DNA of 20,255 nt from positions 1 through 20,255 of IMG/VR virus record IMGVR_UViG_3300042301_004520; one strand, written 5' to 3'. Position numbers and translations under genes: made by a program. The DNA comes from a virus. Below the pieces are notes generated by a model. The model had not been told where the DNA came from, searched no databases, and was given only the letters and a program-made list of their open reading frames with translations. This document shows positions 18,558-20,255 of this stretch, piece by piece. Position 1 is the first letter of the stretch, and each line of letters begins with the position of its first letter.

Positions 18558-18989
18558 TTATCGGAGGGCGGATTGAACTGCTTTGTCGACTGCTCGGCCA
18601 GCGGCCTCGACGAGTCGGTCTTGTGTCTGTCTGATACCTGGGTAGACGTAGCGTCCATACTTCACGATCGGTCGGACGATTGTTTGGTTTCTGCCAGGGC
18701 CACGGTTTCTAAGTGTGCCACCAAAGTCCAGCCACCCAAAGTATGGAGCGAAGGATGACTTGCCGCCGGCCACAACGTAGAGGGTGTTTCCGCCTGCCCT
18801 TGCTTTCAAAGTGAACTGGGCGCGTCCGGAAATCTTGGGGACCCTTTGCATGATGGCCGGAAGGGTGTTGATGATGATGGCGGCTTTGAGGTCTTCGCGT
18901 AGGACCGGGACGAGGTCCGGATGTATCTTTCGCAGATACTTCCGGACCTCGGCCAGATTGCTGATGTAGACCCCAGCCGGTAAAGCCAC
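18558..18989 (-). CDS. HK97-gp10-like head-tail connector / tail completion protein
   Basis: This 143-aa protein, GTG start sharing its G with the tail-tube stop (TAGTG), has LAEVRKYLRKIHPDLVPVLR near the N-terminus and PKISGRAQFTLKARAGGNTL. The later YFGWLDFGGTLRNRGPGRNQ with VRPIVKYGRYVYPGI is the usual signature of HK97-gp10-like proteins. These seal or join the tail to the head. In most siphoviruses this gene precedes the tail tube gene; here it follows it. A 17-bp hairpin lies in its first codons (18912-18950). Confidence 0.78.
   Translation of the reverse strand: MALPAGVYISNLAEVRKYLRKIHPDLVPVLREDLKAAIIINTLPAIMQRVPKISGRAQFTLKARAGGNTLYVVAGGKSSFAPYFGWLDFGGTLRNRGPGRNQTIVRPIVKYGRYVYPGIRQTQDRLVEAAGRAVDKAVQSALR
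18912..18950 (-). repeat. 17-bp near-perfect inverted repeat at the start of the connector gene
   Basis: Arms at 18912-18928 and 18934-18950 pair over 17 positions with one mismatch, around the five-base loop TTCGC. The outer ten pairs (GAGGTCCGGA with its complement) are perfect. It lies in coding sequence, 39 nt after the tail-tube stop. In the mRNA it would fold at about codons 14-26 of the connector gene. This position suits a transcription attenuator, an mRNA-stabilising stem or translation control that favours tail-tube protein over the next gene. Confidence 0.8.
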
Positions 18990-19393
18990 TAGCCGTTCTT
19001 GGCGATAGTGCTAGCTGCGCGCCAGCTGCCCGAAACGGTGATGGGGCCGTCGACCGGTGAATCGACTGAGAAGTCGAAGAAGCCGGTTCCGTACCAGTAG
19101 ACGTTCGGAGCGTTGGTGATGTCTGGGTACAGGTAGAACTTGCGGGCGTCACCATCGACAGCGGCCGTGTAGGACTGGGCGGTTGCGTCGTCGAAGTAGC
19201 CGGAGAAGCTGCCCTGAGCGTCAGGAAGGCCCGAAACATAGACCTTGTTTGTGTCGCCGAATGAGGTGACTTCAGCGGTGTCGACAGCGAACTCTGCTGA
19301 CCACTGCTTGAGGAATGCGACGGATGAGGGATTCGCTGCTGAGGTAGCGATTCCGAGGTAAAGGCGACCGTTACGGCCGTGGCGACGTGCCAT
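18989..19393 (-). CDS. Major tail (tube) protein
   Basis: The pattern of this 134-aa protein is that of short actinophage tail tube proteins: MARRHGRNGRLYLG, then SVAFLKQWSAEFAVDTAEVT, FGDTNKVYVSGLPDAQGSFS, GYFDDATAQSYTAAVDGDA, and a closing beta strand FDFSVDSPVDGPITVSGSWR. AAGGAG stands before the ATG, giving strong translation, as expected for the most abundant tail subunit. It is placed between the glycosyltransferase and connector genes. Its many surface Ser/Thr residues make it a plausible glycosylation target. Confidence 0.87.
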   Translation of the reverse strand: MARRHGRNGRLYLGIATSAANPSSVAFLKQWSAEFAVDTAEVTSFGDTNKVYVSGLPDAQGSFSGYFDDATAQSYTAAVDGDARKFYLYPDITNAPNVYWYGTGFFDFSVDSPVDGPITVSGSWRAASTIAKNG

Positions 19394-19435
19394 TGGTTTC
19401 TCCTTGGGGAGTTGGTGGGGTCTGGGGTTCTCCGG

Positions 19436-20255
19436 TCACGTCGGGATGCTCGGGAGAGCTGCTACACATTCCAGCAGATGCCGGACATTATTGTCGAAAG
19501 TTCGGGTGGCGATTGCGTTTCGTGCCTCGAGTGCGACTGTTTGCCGTTCTGCCGGATGGTTCAGCCACCATCGTAGTTTCTCTCCGAACTCTTCGGGTGT
19601 TTCGAAGGTGGGCAACATGGAAAGAATCTGGTCGGATTCGGGGCGGGGTTCTCGGAGAAAGAAAGTTCCTGTGGCGGCGAGTTCCACTTCGCGTGGACCC
19701 ATTGCCCAGCCTTGGTCATGGCCGGCGGCGCCTTCCTTGCGGTAAAGGTTCGCCGAGGTGTGGACTGAGGAATACAACTCGACTGTGTGTTCGTTGGGGA
19801 AACAGCCGGTTTGTTCGTGGATGAGGAACTGTTGGAGTGGTGACTGGTCGTCGAGTGCCTGCCAGTTTCCGGCGAAGGCGACGTCGATTCCGGTCCAGTC
19901 GACTTGTTCGAAGAAGTTGATTCGGGAGGGGAAGGCGGTTCCTACCCATCCGAAGTCGGCTCGGAGATCGTCGGAGACTGGGTGGCGGTAGTGGATTTCG
20001 GGGTCGTATGCCTGGGGGATGTACCAGGTGTTGGGTTGGGTTTGGCGGAATGTGTCGAGGTTGGTGGGGTCGTTGATGAATGCGGCGTCGGCCCTGGCAG
20101 CGATGGGCTGTTGTGAAGGATCCTCATACGGGGATTCTGTGAGGATGACAGCGATTCGGATTCCTCGAGATCGGATGATGTCGAAAGTTTCGGGTGGGAC
20201 GAGGAAGGCGGAGGTGATGATGACGAGGTCGGGCCAGAAGTCGAAGCAGGTGGCG
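19436..20255 (-). CDS. CgeB-like glycosyltransferase (5' end outside the window)
   Basis: A 272-residue open frame reaches the right edge. It shows alternating Rossmann-like segments (DLVIITSAFLVPPETFDIIR, RIAVILTESPYEDPSQQPIA, NTWYIPQAYDPEIH, DFGWVGTAFPSRI, VAFAGNWQ). It ends with the glycosyl-transfer family 1 (CgeB, Glyco_trans_1_2-like) close: MGPREVELAATGTFFL, FETPEEFGEKLRWWLNHPAE, ARNAIATRTFDNN. The GPREVELAATG block stands where the sugar-nucleotide-binding E-A-x-x-G motif of the family lies. It probably adds sugar to a virion protein. It stops 42 nt before the tail-tube gene, in the middle of the structural operon. The start is not in the window. Confidence 0.85.
   Translation of the reverse strand, partial: ATCFDFWPDLVIITSAFLVPPETFDIIRSRGIRIAVILTESPYEDPSQQPIAARADAAFINDPTNLDTFRQTQPNTWYIPQAYDPEIHYRHPVSDDLRADFGWVGTAFPSRINFFEQVDWTGIDVAFAGNWQALDDQSPLQQFLIHEQTGCFPNEHTVELYSSVHTSANLYRKEGAAGHDQGWAMGPREVELAATGTFFLREPRPESDQILSMLPTFETPEEFGEKLRWWLNHPAERQTVALEARNAIATRTFDNNVRHLLECVAALPSIPT

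Noticed and set aside
1-20255. Search for tRNA genes, CRISPR arrays, insertion sequences, integrase and attachment site
   Set aside because: No cloverleaf-like pattern, regularly spaced repeat-spacer unit, transposase or recombinase motif was found by eye.

Overview
The window looks like about half of a tailed (siphovirus-type) actinobacteriophage genome. Evidence for an actinobacterial host is a WhiB-family iron-sulfur regulator, a resuscitation-promoting-factor (Rpf) domain protein, a high-GC sequence, and small phage families typical of actinophages (DUF6378-like, DUF2746-like, r1t-type holin, HGTR...CRCxxC modules). No integrase, phage repressor, DNA polymerase, tRNA or CRISPR was seen. 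Nearly all genes lie on the minus strand, so the transcriptional order runs from high to low coordinates. Most are joined by 1-4 nt stop/start overlaps (ATGA, GTGA, TAATG, TGATG, TAGTG), and these overlaps fix most start sites and reveal four very small genes.

Late region (20255 to 9811). A truncated CgeB-like glycosyltransferase comes first. It is followed by the major tail tube protein, an HK97-gp10-like connector or tail-completion protein, tail chaperones G and G-T joined by a net -1 frameshift, the tape measure protein, a LamG-containing minor tail protein and a small tail-tip or fibre protein. Then come a 36-aa acidic protein, a CHAP endolysin, a DUF2746-like membrane protein, an HTH protein, a metallophosphoesterase, a DUF6378-like protein, an acidic 42-aa protein and the holin. 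A 14-bp hairpin (9664-9710) closes this block.

Early region (9642 to 154). A strong sigma70-type promoter (TTGACA, 17-bp spacer, TAAAAC at 9614-9642) containing an 11-bp-spaced direct repeat drives a chain of small genes. These include three small membrane proteins, a zinc-finger protein, a Holliday-junction-resolvase-like nuclease, a coiled-coil protein, a WhiB protein and an HTH protein. They lead into a RecB/Cas4-like exonuclease, an OB-fold/SSB-like protein and a ribbon-helix-helix protein. One plus-strand gene (6957-7184, membrane protein) lies against this stream. After a 16-bp hairpin (4692-4731) come a 69-aa protein, a 57-aa zinc-ribbon protein, a membrane-anchored Rpf protein, small proteins, a 719-aa primase-polymerase/RepA-like helicase, a winged-helix protein and an HNH endonuclease.

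Possible replication origin. The 3' end of the primase/helicase gene holds ten copies of GCGTCC(C), occupying all three reading frames, and a perfect 10-bp hairpin. The leftmost 130 bp hold six DnaA-box-like sites. With no polymerase in view, I infer a replicon that uses its own primase/helicase plus host DnaA and the host replisome.
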